This document shows positions 53,601 to 64,000 of a DNA stretch of 64,000 nt, one piece after another (the first letter of the stretch is position 1; each line of letters opens with the position of its first letter). Location: NCBI GenBank assembly GCA_022828595.1, contig JAKGHH010000001.1:204681813-204745812 (forward strand), written 5' to 3'. The position numbers and the translations under genes are program-made. The stretch comes from Nelumbo lutea (taxonomy: Eukaryota > Streptophyta > Magnoliopsida > Proteales > Nelumbonaceae). The notes beneath the pieces were generated by a model that was not told where the DNA came from, made no database searches, and saw only the letters and a program-made list of their open reading frames with translations.

Positions 53601-54990
53601 TGCATGCTAGATGACCTGCTTTCCTTGATAAATTCCCATACAAAATTGTGTACAAGGCTGGGCAACAGAACAAAGTGGCCGATGCCCTTAGTAGAAGAGT
53701 AGCCCTCATCAAGACCCTCAGTATTGAGATTGTGGGTTTTGAGTGCCTAAAGGACCTATACGCCCAGGATGAGGACTTCCAACAGGTGTGGGAGAAATGT
53801 ATGAATCGACAGCTAGTAGATGATTTCTACATTCATGATGGGTGCTTTATGAAAGGGGAACAACTGTGCATCCCTTGCACTTCCCTCCGTGAGAAGATCA
53901 TCAGAGATTTGCATGGGGGTGGATTAGCAGGCACCTGGGAAGGATAAGACAATTGAAGCAGTTAAAGGGCGTTATTGCTGGCCGAAATTAAGAAGGGATG
54001 TGTCCACTATCGTAAGCAGATGTTATATTTGTCAGACAGCTAAGGGACAAACCCAAAATACTGGTCTCTACATGCCCCTACCCGTTCCTACTGCTATTTG
54101 GGAAGACCTATCCATGGATTTTGTGCTAGGCTTGCCAAAAACCCAAAGGAACATGGACTCCGTCTTCGTGGTGGTTGACAGGTTCTCTAAGATGGCTCAC
54201 TTTCTCCCATGCAAGAAAACAACAAATGCGTCAGCAACAGCCAAATTATTTTTCAGGGAGATTGTCCGTCTACATGGGGTACCCAAGACTATTACATCAG
54301 ATCGAGACACAAGGTTCTTAAGTCACTTTTGGATGACCCTGTGGAGGTTATTTGACTCATCACTAAATTTCAGCAACACAGCCCATCCGCAGACAGACGG
54401 ACAGACGGAGGTGGTAAACCGGACCCTTGGTAATTTGATTCGCAGTATATGTCAGGAGAGACCGAAATAATGGGATTTCGCCATTGCACAGGCTGAGTTC
54501 GCCTATAATAATGCAGTGCACAACTCTACAAGTAGATCTTCCTTCTCCATCGTGTACATGAAGGTTCCTAATCATGCATTGGATTTAGTGAAGCTACCCA
54601 GAATACCCGGTGCCAGTACCTCCGCAAAACAGATGGCCGACCAAATCCAGTCCGTCCAAGAAGCTGTGAAGCAGAAGGTAGAGCAAAGCAATGCCAAGTA
54701 CAAGTTGGCAGCAGACAAGCACCGCCAGCCCCAAAAATTTTATGTCGGTGACGAAGTTATGGTTTTCTTAAGGAAGGAAAGGGTTCCCGTGGAAAATACA
54801 ACAAGTTACAGCCTCGGAAGTACGGTTCATACAAGATCGTGAAGAAAATCAATGACAATGCATATGTCGTGGACCTACCAGATCATATGGGTATCTCCAA
54901 CACCTTCAATGTTGCTAACCTTCACCGCTACCTGCCAAAGATGACACTTGCCTATCCTAGTCACGACTCGGGGTCGAGTTTCTTCCCAAG
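53601..54990 (+). pseudogene. CRM-like element: integrase
   Basis: 'QQNKVADALSRRVALIKTLS' links RNase H to integrase. The zinc finger is split by a frameshift near 53950 ('[11 protein letters not shown]' then '[11 protein letters not shown]'). The core shows '[15 protein letters not shown]', '[14 protein letters not shown]', '[15 protein letters not shown]' and '[20 protein letters not shown]', so D, D and E are kept. The C-terminal part reads '[20 protein letters not shown]' and, after another frameshift, 'NAYVVDLPDHMGISNTFNVA'. Confidence 0.93.
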
Positions 54991-55003
54991 TGGGGGAGAA
55001 TGA
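54989..55003 (+). other. CRM-like element: polypurine tract
   Basis: agtgggggagaatga directly before the 3' LTR start tggaggccc. Confidence 0.88.
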
Positions 55004-55566
55004 TGGAGGCCCATCCCAAGGCCCATCTCACCCTTAGGGGCGGCAGCTCCTAGGATAAGGATAAGAGTCCAAGATAAGCCAAGAAAGGGTAATTCAAGAT
55101 CCATCAAGACTTAATCCAAGAATCCAAGAACTATCAAGAATTTCATAAATCAAGAAGCATCCAGACTTCAAGAATCATCAAGAATTCTAGAGTCAAGATA
55201 ACCACAAGATTTCCAATACTTCCAAGATTCATGCATTGAGGAGTTCTAGGGAGATCGGGCGACGGAAGATCAAACCCAAGAATGTTCAATCCTATCAAGA
55301 CCAAGATCAAGATCAAGAAGAGTTCAAGATTCATGCAGATTAGGATCTATCTTCTCTTTCCAAATTACTTTACAATTTCCAAATGTATAATAAATACTGC
55401 TATTATTTTCCAGTTAATACACACTTTAGGATTTCTTCAGATTTCCTCTTCATTTTTCGCCACCTTTTCTCTCTCCTAGAGAAATTGTGTAGTTTCGCTA
55501 GCAACTGGTGTTTGCCTGGTGCTTGCATAATCAGCTCCGGTTTTCCATTGCTTCCACGCTGTGTCA
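55004..55566 (+). repeat. CRM-like element: 3' LTR
   Basis: 563 bp, aligned end to end with 49902-50462 with scattered substitutions and small indels. Confidence 0.93.
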
Positions 55567-56371
55567 AACATTTATTGATAAGCGTACACTAAGAAAAAGA
55601 GAAAATTTATTTAAAAATAAAAATGCATAAACCTATAATAAACAAATGGGTGTGACTTAGTGGTGAACCTCTAGCTGTTAAAGCTTATTGTCCAAGATTC
55701 GAATCTTGCTATTGCTAAGTTTGTAGTTTTATACTAACAAAACGAATTTAATGAGAAAGAATGTTACTAGTTAACGAAATTAATGAGAAAAAAATTCCAA
55801 TTAAGTGCGAAAATTAAAATTCAAAAAATACATTTTAAACCTTGCATTTGGGCTTCAACTTATATTTTAAACTCAAAAACTCAGATAAGTTGGGATAATA
55901 ATTGTATTGGGACCAATTCTTTTCTTTTCTTTTCTAAACTGAACGAATTGTATCATAAGCACAACAAGCACAATCACCTGGCATTCCTCATATATCAACC
56001 GTATGGAAGTGAGTGTTTTTTCGATGACGAGGATGTTCAATAATTGCATAATTCTGTGTCTGCATATCAGATGCAGACAAGAAGGACAATCGCTTGATGT
56101 TCCCCATATACCAACCGTTGGTTATGAATAAGATAGAAACCATGCACACCTGGTTCATGATCATCATCGTCCATGCCTTGTCCCAACTGTATGGTAGCAG
56201 TAGTTGACTTACATGAGGAATAATTGCATAATTCTGTATCACGTTTGTAGCAATCGGCCCTATAACACGAGAAGTCAATGAATTCAGATGATGTGAAAAG
56301 AAAGAGATAAAGAGGCGATTCTTAGTTTCTCTCAGCGATTGTAGATCTGTTACAAGTTACAACAGAGAACA
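55567..56371 (+). other. Upstream region of the NLR gene
   Basis: AT-rich, with no other gene recognised. It holds two copies of the 19-bp aataattgcataattctgt (56039-56057 and 56219-56237), each preceded by a 'gtatgg' phrase, suggesting an old local duplication. The last 90 bp before the ATG are CT/GA-mixed and look like a 5' UTR. No TATA box was chosen with confidence. Confidence 0.5.
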
Positions 56372-57883
56372 ATGGCTGAGAGCGTTTTCAGATTTCTGTT
56401 GGAGAAATTGATCTCGCTGCTGTCTGATGAAGCTAATCTCCTCCTCGGAGTGAAACAGCAGAACGGATCACTCCAGAATCAATTCCGATTGATTACGGCC
56501 TTTCTCAAGGATGCTGATAAGAAACAGCAAAGTAGCACACTGATGGAAGAATGGGTGAGCCAGATGAGAGACTTGGTCTACGAGGCCGAGGATGTTATAG
56601 ATTTGCTCCTTCTAAAAGCAGAGCAACGACGTCAGAAGAACATCTGTCTCAGGTATGTCACCTATCCCTTCCACTTTGTCACTCTCCACAAGACGGGAAA
56701 AAGGATACAAGAGATCAACAGAAAGTTGGGCATATTATTATATGCCAATAAACCACTTCTTGAGATACAAACTATTGAGGCTGCAGGAGAAAGTTCAGGT
56801 CATTCCAACGAACCCCTGCAGCGGAAACGAAGAAGAGATCTCAATGTTGAAGAAGGTGACGTAGTAGGGTTTCACAAGGAAGAAGAGGAGGTAACTCGAT
56901 TGCTAACACGAGATGATGGCCGGCAACTCATTGCTGTTTCCATCGTGGGTATGGGCGGTTTGGGCAAGACCACCCTTGCTCGAAAAATTTACGATAGCTT
57001 TCATGTTAAACAACACTTTGATGTTAGTACATGGGTTTATGTCTCTCAACAATTTAAGATAACAGAACTACTGCAGGCTGCCATTAAAGGAATTAAAGTG
57101 AACCTCACGGACGAAGAGAAAAGGGAGTTAAGGATGAAGGACGAGGAAGATTTGAAGACAATGTTGTCTAATCTTTTGAATCAAAAGAAATGCCTCATAG
57201 TTTTTGATGATCTATGGAAGATAGAGGATTGGGAGAGTTTAAAAGTTGCACTTGTTGATCCTGATGAAGGTAAGCATTGTAGAGTGCTAATTACTACTCG
57301 CAATGAAGATGTAGCCAGGCATGCTGACCCATCCATTGAACCCTGTAGATTGCTTCATTTGAACAAGGAAGAGAGTTTGGAGCTCTTCTGGAAGAAGGTA
57401 TTCCCTTCTGAAGCACAAATTAATGTTGTGGAGACCAAAAAAATATTGCAATTCTTGGCAGAGAAGATTGTTGATAAGTGCGGTGGATTGCCGCTTGCTA
57501 TTGTACTACTGGGAGGCCTTTTGTGCCGGAAAAGGAAGACAGCTGATGAATGGTCCAGAATTCAAGTTGGTCTCGATAGGCATCTAAACAATTGTGAAGA
57601 AATCTTGGCTTTCAGTTATAGAGATTTGCCGTACCAGTTAAAACCTTGTTTTCTCTATTTTGGTCTTTTACCAGAAGACCATGCGATCAGAAGTTGTATA
57701 ATGATTGATATTTGGAAGTCAGGCGGCTTAATACGAGGAAGACCAGGTAAAAGAATGGCAGGTGTAGCAGAGGAATACCTAGAAGAGCTGATTCAAAGAA
57801 GTATGGTCCAGGTAACAGAATGGCGCTCCAATGACGAAATTTATGTGTCGTATCCACGATATTTTACGGGATTTGGCGATTAA
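56372..57883 (+). CDS. CNL resistance protein, CC and NB-ARC part (RPP13-like)
   Basis: First half of a coiled-coil NB-ARC LRR immune receptor, 503 codons. The Rx-type CC domain (about 1-125) has the EDVID motif at 73-77. NB-ARC: P-loop GMGGLGKTT at 193-201, RNBS-A 'FDVSTWVYVSQQF' near 216, kinase-2 LIVFDDLW at 275-282, RNBS-B 'VLITTRNED', GLPL 'CGGLPLAIVLLGG' near 370, RNBS-D 'LKPCFLYFGLLPEDH' near 423. It starts MAESVF, as usual for the family. A single frameshift near 57845 ends this frame at 57883 with an unrelated tail. The LRR half follows in another frame. Such proteins act in the cytosol or at the plasma membrane, binding ADP/ATP and triggering defence. Either this is a pseudogene or young truncation, or the frameshift is a sequence error. 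Confidence 0.93.
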   Translation: MAESVFRFLLEKLISLLSDEANLLLGVKQQNGSLQNQFRLITAFLKDADKKQQSSTLMEEWVSQMRDLVYEAEDVIDLLLLKAEQRRQKNICLRYVTYPFHFVTLHKTGKRIQEINRKLGILLYANKPLLEIQTIEAAGESSGHSNEPLQRKRRRDLNVEEGDVVGFHKEEEEVTRLLTRDDGRQLIAVSIVGMGGLGKTTLARKIYDSFHVKQHFDVSTWVYVSQQFKITELLQAAIKGIKVNLTDEEKRELRMKDEEDLKTMLSNLLNQKKCLIVFDDLWKIEDWESLKVALVDPDEGKHCRVLITTRNEDVARHADPSIEPCRLLHLNKEESLELFWKKVFPSEAQINVVETKKILQFLAEKIVDKCGGLPLAIVLLGGLLCRKRKTADEWSRIQVGLDRHLNNCEEILAFSYRDLPYQLKPCFLYFGLLPEDHAIRSCIMIDIWKSGGLIRGRPGKRMAGVAEEYLEELIQRSMVQVTEWRSNDEIYVSYPRYFTGFGD

Positions 57884-59165
57884 GGAAGCTGAGAAAGAAA
57901 AATTCTTTCAAATCAATGGGAATAATAGATTGTCCCTGAATAGATCACGCAGACTCGCCATCCATCCTCATGATGATACGCATGACAACACTACAACTAC
58001 TGGTATGTCTCAATCCACAGCTCTAAGCAATCTTTGTTCGTTTTTGTGCTTCACCGATAGCCTCCCAAAGGACACATGGAAGTCTCTTTTTAGAGGCTTC
58101 AAACTGCTAAGGGTATTGGACCTAAGTGATGTAAAGGACATAGAGAGCTTACCCAAGGAAATCGGACAACTTGTCCTTCTCGAACACTTGAACCTGTCCA
58201 GAACTCTAATTCGGGCACTCCCATCTTGTATAGGCAATCTCCGAAATTTAAAAACCCTTATTTTAGAGGAAACTTGCATCAAAAGCCTACCCATTGCAAT
58301 AATATTAAAACTGAAGCAATTAAGAAATTTGGTGCATTCTCTTTATTTCTATACTGCTGATGACAACGCTGCCGTCTTTGATGAGTTTGAAAGGAGTACT
58401 TGTAACTGTTTTGGTGTTGCTTCTCTTCCTCCTCCAAGAATCGACTCTCTACCAAACCTCGAGATCCTACTGATGCATGCAGGCAGTTGGATAAATGGTG
58501 GGCTCGATAAATTAACAAAGCTTAGACAACTAATGATATTCGGTGAAGAAGATTTGGGAGGATTTTATGGGGAGGCATTATTGAATGCCATTTGTAAATT
58601 GAACCAACTTAGAAATTTAGCGCTGGAAGCATCAAAATGTTCATTCTTGCCTCTTGCTGATGTTTCATTTGCACAACACTCTTACCTCTACGATTTGAGA
58701 TTAGTTGGAAAAATTGGGCCAACTGGAAGACTACCTCCATCCTGTGATTTCCCACCTAGTCTCACTGGATTGTTATTGAAGAATACACATCTAAGGCAGG
58801 AAGACAACCCAATGGCGACGTTAGGAGAGTTAAGAAATCTAAGGGAGCTCCTCTTGAGATCCAATGCGTTTGACGGAATGACAATGGCTTTCTCTGCAGG
58901 GGGGTTTCCCAACCTCCGACAATTATGCCTTCTTGAATTGGATAAATTAGAGTATATGGAATTGGATCAAGGAACACTGCCAAATCTCAAGGAATTATAT
59001 ATAGCAGGATGCTTTGAATTGAAGATGCTTCCCGATGGGTTGAGACACATCAGCACCATGCAGAAACTTGTTCTAAGAAGGATGCCCAAGCAATTCATTG
59101 ATAGGGTCCGAGAAGATGGAGAAGATTGGGAGAAGATCAAGCACGTGCCCTATATATCCTTCTAA
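57847..59165 (+). CDS. CNL resistance protein, MHD-like motif and LRR part
   Basis: Second half of the same gene, one frame away. From 57847 it reads 'CRIHDILRDLAIKEAEKEKF', the MHD-equivalent (here Ile-His-Asp) motif and the ARC2-LRR linker. Leucine-rich repeats follow: 'LLRVLDLSDVKDIESLPKEI', 'LLEHLNLSRTLIRALPSCIG' and 'NLKTLILEETCIKSLP'. It ends with the typical RPP13-like tail 'DWEKIKHVPYISF' and TAA at 59163-59165. Most of the LRR is open with no stop, so the gene is almost intact: about 930 codons in total with one extra base. The in-frame ATG at 57831 is probably not a real start. Confidence 0.92.
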
Positions 59166-60966
59166 AGCAGGAGTAGAAGAGAGTGACACGACACAGCATC
59201 AACTTACACTTCTTCACAGGTATGAAAATAAGCCTTGCTGAGAATGCATGGAAAGCCACGTACTCTAACAGTGAAAATGATAGAGATGGAAAATGTATAT
59301 AAGATCACCATGAGAACCACTTGATTGGAATGTTGCTTTTAGGGCATTGACAAAACGAGCTAGGCTCTGCAGCCTGCATCGTAAGGAGTAAGGAACATGC
59401 CCTGACAAAAAGAACTACTGGATTGAACTGAATCTTTATTCTGTAGCAGCTACAAGAAAATAAGATTCTAAACTAGCTAGTGTCGCTTTACAGAACAGGA
59501 TCTGTCTTATCAGTTTTCCTTTCCACAGAATGTATTCCACTCAAGTGATTCTTATGGACTGCAATTTTTGTTGCTGAGCTCCAACTGATCCTATCTGTTT
59601 GTTTCTGATCTAAAAAGGCTCAGATGATAGACACTATGGTAACCCATTGCCATCATCGTGATTCCAACAACAAAAAAATAGTGTATATTTCATTTATAAT
59701 ATGTTTGATGAAAATCTTACAATCCAATGCCAAGCCGCTAGGAAATGTCTCCGTGTAAAAATTTCGAACACCTTATACTCACAGAATATGAATTTAATTT
59801 TTTCCAGCTGGGAGATGACATTGCCGTGCCAGTGATTTAATTGCTTATGCCTTCTTCACATGTGACAGATGGTTCCGGCGGATCAACGGTATGAGTGCAA
59901 TAGAGGCAATCAGTGGGTTCTCTGTTCAAGGATTTAGAGATGCTTTCTAATAAATTTCAGATATTATGCCATATTATGGTTGATGGTGATGTGCAATTCT
60001 TAATTTCTAAGTAAGACGTATGTTTTATTGATTAGTGTTTTTTTTTTTTTCTTTTTTCTTTCGTGTGTATAGTTATGTTTGTTTGCAGATACATGTTATC
60101 TCAGTTGTATTAATATTGCAGTTTCTGGAGCACCCTGGAAAAGTAAAATAGAGAAATTAGAAAATCATTTCAGAAAGCCTTAAAGCATAGAAGTGTGGTG
60201 AGAATAGTATTATGTGAAAAGCAACTTCAATTTTTTGGGAGGCTTAAGCTATGTTTGGAAAATTGTGTGGCTTTTCAAGACGAAAAGAGAAAAGGGAGGG
60301 ATCAATTGGGAAAATAGGACTAGCGGGAAAGAAACGATAACGTTTTAGAGGGAGTGAAGGTGAACCCATTGGAGAATTTGCAGCACAGTAGGTATAAACC
60401 AGAAACTTGTGATTGTGATGAGAGGAGCTGCTCTGTTTATGATTAAAGACAAAGGAGCACTCATACGGTCATATTAATGTTATGTATATAAAATTTTGAT
60501 GGGATGAGGCGCTTAAGCAACAGAGAGCAGCTGCATTTTTTATGTGGTTTCTCTTGTCCAGGGGTACTGCGGAAGGAATTCACATGCTCTGTATCAAGGT
60601 TACAGATGTTTCTGTACTAGCAATCTGTCACTTCACAAAACAGGAAGTGTGCGTTTACTATTCAGGCGTTTTCTCTTTTAATGTATGATAATACTTTTAT
60701 TTATTTCAGTTTTGTAGCTTTGTAGTTATTTATAGTTAGTTTCTTCCTTTTAGCATCATGTTAGGTTTCCTCTTTCAGATAACTATGAGGATTACAAATA
60801 CAAGAATTCAGAAAAGCAGTTAAAAAAAAAATCGAACAGAAAACAAAACAAGCGACAGAAAAATTTTCAGTTGTATTTATATTAGTTTTCTTTCATTGTT
60901 TAGTTTTTCATTTAACTCATCTCTCCTTATTTTATATTTTTTATTATATTGTGTTGAAATGGTTGG
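59166..60966. other. Region downstream of the NLR gene
   Basis: No second gene is recognisable. It probably contains the NLR 3' UTR. A possible 3' UTR intron donor/acceptor context ('ttcacaggtatg' at 59213) cannot be confirmed. The rest is AT-rich with poly-T runs (60037-60050). Confidence 0.5.
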
Positions 60967-61802
60967 TGATGAATCGCTTTTTGGTGATGTATCAATTTTT
61001 TAGCTAAGTAACTCCTCATTTGGTTTGTTTTCAAGTGGCCAATGATTCAAGCTGGAGTAGAGCTGTTCAGTGGCGAGCTGCCTAGTGCCAAGCTAGGCAG
61101 ATGAGGTGTTGAGCTAACCAAGTGCGAGCTGCTTGGGAGGTGCCAAGTTGGCCAAGTGCCAAGTTAACCAGGTGCTGAGCTGCTTGTGAGGTGTCGGGCA
61201 TGTGCCGAATTGAACAGGTGTCGAACTATCTGGTGACGAGCTGGATTGATGAACTTCATTGCTTTTTAAAGACCTGCAAGGAACCAAATGTCAGAAGACC
61301 CGGGGTGGCTAACCCGATGAGGTCGCTCCGATGCTTAAGTCAGTACTCTCATAGTAGATTGCGAGCTAAAAATTACAAAGTGTGAGCTAGAATTTGCTTA
61401 CTTGCGTGCCTGACTGCCCCCCCCCTCTTGTCATTGGGGTTGGTGCCTTTATATATGCCTTGCTCATGTAACGCCTCTGAGATCTCCGAGAGGTCGTATC
61501 TAACTGATGCGAGATCCTTGGAGGAAACCGCTATGCACATTGACCATCTTCCAGAATGTGGGCCGACCTCCAAGGATCGTGGGGTATGCATGCCGAGTTT
61601 GTCAGAGAGCATGTCTCATAGGTTGCTAGGTTGGTGCATGTCAAGCCGCCAGGTCGGTGCAAGCCGCATCAGGCCGCCAGGCCGCACATAGGTCGTCGGG
61701 TGGGACACCATCAACTTGGCAAGTTATTGCCTGGGTGTCACCTAATTGTCACGAGGTGCCATGTTTCATAATGTCATTGGAGGGCCAAACCTTTACTCAT
61801 CA
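60967..61802 (-). repeat. Non-autonomous element: 3' LTR (full length)
   Basis: 836 bp, tgatgaatcg ... ctttactcatca. It contains words like 'gccgagctgc' and 'aggccgccaggc'. Open frames inside are not genes. Confidence 0.75.
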
Positions 61803-61899
61803 TTTGCCCCCCACTCTCAAGCTGAAGGTAACTTGGCGAAGGGAGTAGATTTCTCCTTTTGGCCCGAAATTCGATGAGCTCATAAGCGCTGATTCAATT

Positions 61900-62515
61900 C
61901 CTTAGGCTCGGGGAGTGACTCGCAATCCATTCCTAGATTTTGTCCATGCCGAAGTGGCGATTATGTCTTAAGTTCTAGGAGCGACTCGTAGTCCACTCTC
62001 ATTGACTTTGCCCATGCCGAAGAGACAACTGGGTCTTATGTGGTATTTTAGTCCATAGGCTCTGGGAGCGATTCATAGTCCACTCTCCTTGACTTTGATT
62101 TTGCTCATGCCGAAGAGGCGACTGGGTCTTATGCAGTATTGTAGCCATTAGGCTTTGAGAGTGACTTGTAGTCTACTCTTGGATTTTGCCCATGCCGAAG
62201 AGGCGATTGGGTCTTAGGTTCTGGGAGCAACTCGTAGTCCACTCTTGTTGTCTTTGCCCATGTCGAAGAGGTGATTGGGTCTTATGTTCCGGGAGCAACT
62301 CGTAGTCCACTCTTGTTGTCTTTGCCCATGTCGAAGAGGTGATTGGGTCTTATGTTCCGGGAGCGACTCGTAGTCCATTCTCGTTGATTTTGCCCATGCC
62401 GAAGAGGCGACTGGATCTTATGTAGTATTGTAGCCCTTAGGCTTTGGGAGCAACTCGTAGTCCACTCTCGTTGATTTTGCCCATGTCGAAAAGGCAACTA
62501 GGTCTTATGTGATGA
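61900..62515 (-). repeat. Tandem repeat of about 68 bp, seven or more copies
   Basis: Each unit contains 'gcccatg.cgaagagg.gac/t' and 'gggagc.actcgtagtcca'. The best-preserved pair starts at 62254 and 62322 (68-bp period). Unit lengths vary by insertions of 'agtattgtagccc'-like sequence. Confidence 0.88.
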
Positions 62516-62990
62516 GGAAGTATTTTATCAATTCGTCAGTTCGTGCCTGGGCCAGGCCGCCAGGTTGGCACTCGTGCCAAGTCGCGCCAGGCTGCCAGGC
62601 CACCAGGCCGAGTGTAGGCCACGCCAAGCCGCGCTAGGCCGCCTACACGAAACTACTAGGAGCTCAACCTTTGGGGCAACACTACTAACTTTAGGTCACC
62701 AACTCACATGGGAGCCTTGGAAGGCTCGACCAACAAGGGCACCCATGTAGTCTATTGGCCGCCAACTCCCACAGAAGCCACAAAGATCTCATCTTTGTAG
62801 AGGGAACCTCATGAAGAGGACTGATGAGGTTTTATCTAGATTGAAAGTAAAGTTTGTAGAGCTGCTTAGTCTGTTAGATCCCTACATAGTCTTTGAGTTC
62901 ATAAAAAATGGAAAGTATAAATGAGAGCTTTAATTTCTAAAAAACGAGGACTTAGCCTTTTAGAGGAGGAGAACTTAGCTTTTTGTAGCA

Positions 62991-63011
62991 TTTCCCACAG
63001 ACGACACCAAT
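62991..63011 (-). other. Non-autonomous element: primer binding site
   Basis: On the minus strand it reads attggtgtcgtctgtggga, one or two changes from the TTGGCGCCGTCTGTGGGAA form used by Tat elements. It directly abuts the LTR at 63012. Confidence 0.75.
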
Positions 63012-63216
63012 TGATGAATCGCTTTTTGGTGATGTATCAATTTTTTGGCTAAGTACCTCGTCATTTGGTCTGCTTCCAAGTGGCCGATGACTCAGGCCAG
63101 AGTGGAGCTGCCTGGTGGCGAGCTGCTTAGGGGGTGAGCTGCTTAGTGGGAAGTGCCAAGCTGGCCAAATGCCGAGCTGCCTGTGAGGTTCCGAACAGGT
63201 GCCGAACTGCCTGTGA
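63012..63216 (-). repeat. Non-autonomous element: 5' LTR, truncated
   Basis: Only about 205 bp are homologous to the left LTR. Similarity ends near 'gccgaactgcctgtgaa'. Confidence 0.7.
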
Positions 63217-64000
63217 ACACCTATCTTTGAAATGGCGAAGTTTAAAGTTTTCGTCGCTCATGCTCTAACGAGCGAACGTAATGAGACGCGGGTAAAGAAG
63301 ATGATGTTATGGGTTATCCGGGTCGGATGTCTTACCCATTTGGACAGATACCATTTAGCCCGGTTTATTAATTGCATATTAATATGGGGTAACGAGCCGG
63401 ATTAATAATTAGCAGTACTATCAAAAATTACTGTTAATAATTGACACGTGGTTACTTATTTAACTAATAGTAATAATTGGCGTAAGACCGATTAATAATA
63501 ATAATAATATTCTTATTAATACAACAAATTAATGTGTTTTTTATAACATTAATTAATTATTATAATAATTAACAAATTAACAATAACTAACAGTAATTAA
63601 CAGTAAATATTATTTCATGAATTAATAATTATATAAACACATGTTATTATAATTACTGTTAACTAATATTATAATAATTATTAACACATGTTAATTATTA
63701 GCATTAACGGTAATAATATATATATATATATGAAATCATTTAATCATCCAAACAGTAAATAATTAATGTTATTATAATCAATTAACAGTAATTAATTATT
63801 AATATTAATGAAATCATTTAATTTCAAACCGGTTTCTTTTAATTAGGGTGGTTATTAATTCGACAAAATTAATTACTGTTAATTATTAAAATAATACAAA
63901 TTAAAGTTTCTAAGTAATAAATTTCGTCTATTAATTACTAATTATAATTACTCACTGATCTAATTACTAATAATAATTTCTTATAATAAATATAGCTAAT
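63217..64000. other. AT-rich low-complexity end of the window
   Basis: No gene was seen. From about 63360 the sequence is made of 'aattaat', 'taataataat' and 'ttaacagtaattaa' words, with a (TA)n run at 63718-63731. It may be the start of another AT-rich repeat that continues beyond the window. Confidence 0.6.

Larger units (their letters stand above)
49902..55566 (+). mobile_element. CRM-like chromovirus with both LTRs
   Basis: LTRs at 49902-50462 and 55004-55566, PBS, gag with zinc knuckle, protease, RT, RNase H, integrase and polypurine tract, all on +. The RT and protease sequence resembles plant CRM chromoviruses. The flanking 8 bp aacattta are identical on both sides (49894-49901 and 55567-55574), longer than the usual 5-bp Ty3 duplication. 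Frequent stops make it non-functional. No canonical chromodomain was recognised at the C-terminus. Confidence 0.9.
60967..63216 (-). mobile_element. Small non-autonomous Tat-type LTR element
   Basis: Direct repeats starting tgatgaatcgctttttggtgatg at 60967 and 63012 are the LTRs. On the minus strand a Tat-type PBS (ttggtgtcgtctgtggg, complement of 62993-63010) follows the right LTR and a purine tract (complement of 61803-61821) precedes the left LTR. The internal region is only about 1.2 kb, non-coding and filled with tandem repeats. The right LTR is truncated at about 63216, so no target duplication can be checked. Confidence 0.75.

Noticed and set aside
60246..60350. Tourist-like MITE start (taagctatgttttgg-like)
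   Set aside because: Resembles the end at 30000 but no inverted partner could be located.
61191..61848. Short open frames of 63-87 codons
   Set aside because: All fall in the LTR or tandem-repeat part of a non-autonomous element, with repeat-derived composition.
61900..62515. CRISPR-like array
   Set aside because: Repeats are directly adjacent and variable, inside an LTR element with a PBS and purine tract.

Overview
The window is nuclear DNA from a flowering plant with a repeat-rich genome. It has a CC-NB-ARC-LRR resistance gene, a plant-type CYP89-like cytochrome P450 pseudogene, angiosperm Ty1/Copia and Ty3 lineages (Tat, chromovirus) and many hAT-type MITEs. The sequence alone does not fix the species. 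I see no rRNA, tRNA, CRISPR array or prokaryotic feature.

Layout. 1-9.4 kb is a graveyard: an old + strand Copia relic (about 2.55-8.16 kb) filled with hAT-like MITEs that show 8-bp target duplications. Two solo LTRs of one family, in opposite orientation, lie at 1616-2491 and 8653-9379. 9.4-13.6 kb is a broken + strand Copia gag-pol. 13.6-14.1 kb and 20.0-20.6 kb are inverted copies of an 81-bp coding-phase minisatellite. A complete but decayed minus strand Copia element (15389-20019) sits between them, inserted into that repeat. 20.8-29.9 kb is a CYP89-like P450 pseudogene cut in three by two insertions. One is a 6.1-kb Tat element whose two outer ends are both U5 ends (inverted LTRs) with a perfect 5-bp TSD. 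The other is a 1.5-kb TG...CA element inside the heme-binding codons. 30.0-48.2 kb is a Russian doll: a Tourist-like MITE split by a Tat element, which is split in its 3' LTR by a Reina-like chromovirus, which is split in gag by a solo LTR. That chromovirus also carries two extra tandem copies of a truncated-LTR/PBS/gag unit. 49.9-55.6 kb is a CRM-like chromovirus with both LTRs. 56.4-59.2 kb is the only near-intact host gene, a CNL (RPP13-like) resistance gene with one frameshift at its MHD-equivalent motif. 61.0-63.2 kb is a small non-autonomous Tat-type element with internal tandem repeats. The last 0.6 kb is AT-rich low-complexity DNA.

How it works together. Almost everything is mobile DNA in layers whose order can be read from target-site duplications. 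The Copia relic, the P450 gene and a MITE are the oldest layers. Tat elements, a chromovirus and solo LTRs came later. No retroelement here has an uninterrupted gag-pol, so all look non-autonomous. The two larger Tat elements each carry a separate open frame antisense to pol, between pol and the 3' LTR, which is the most interesting protein-coding novelty outside the NLR.
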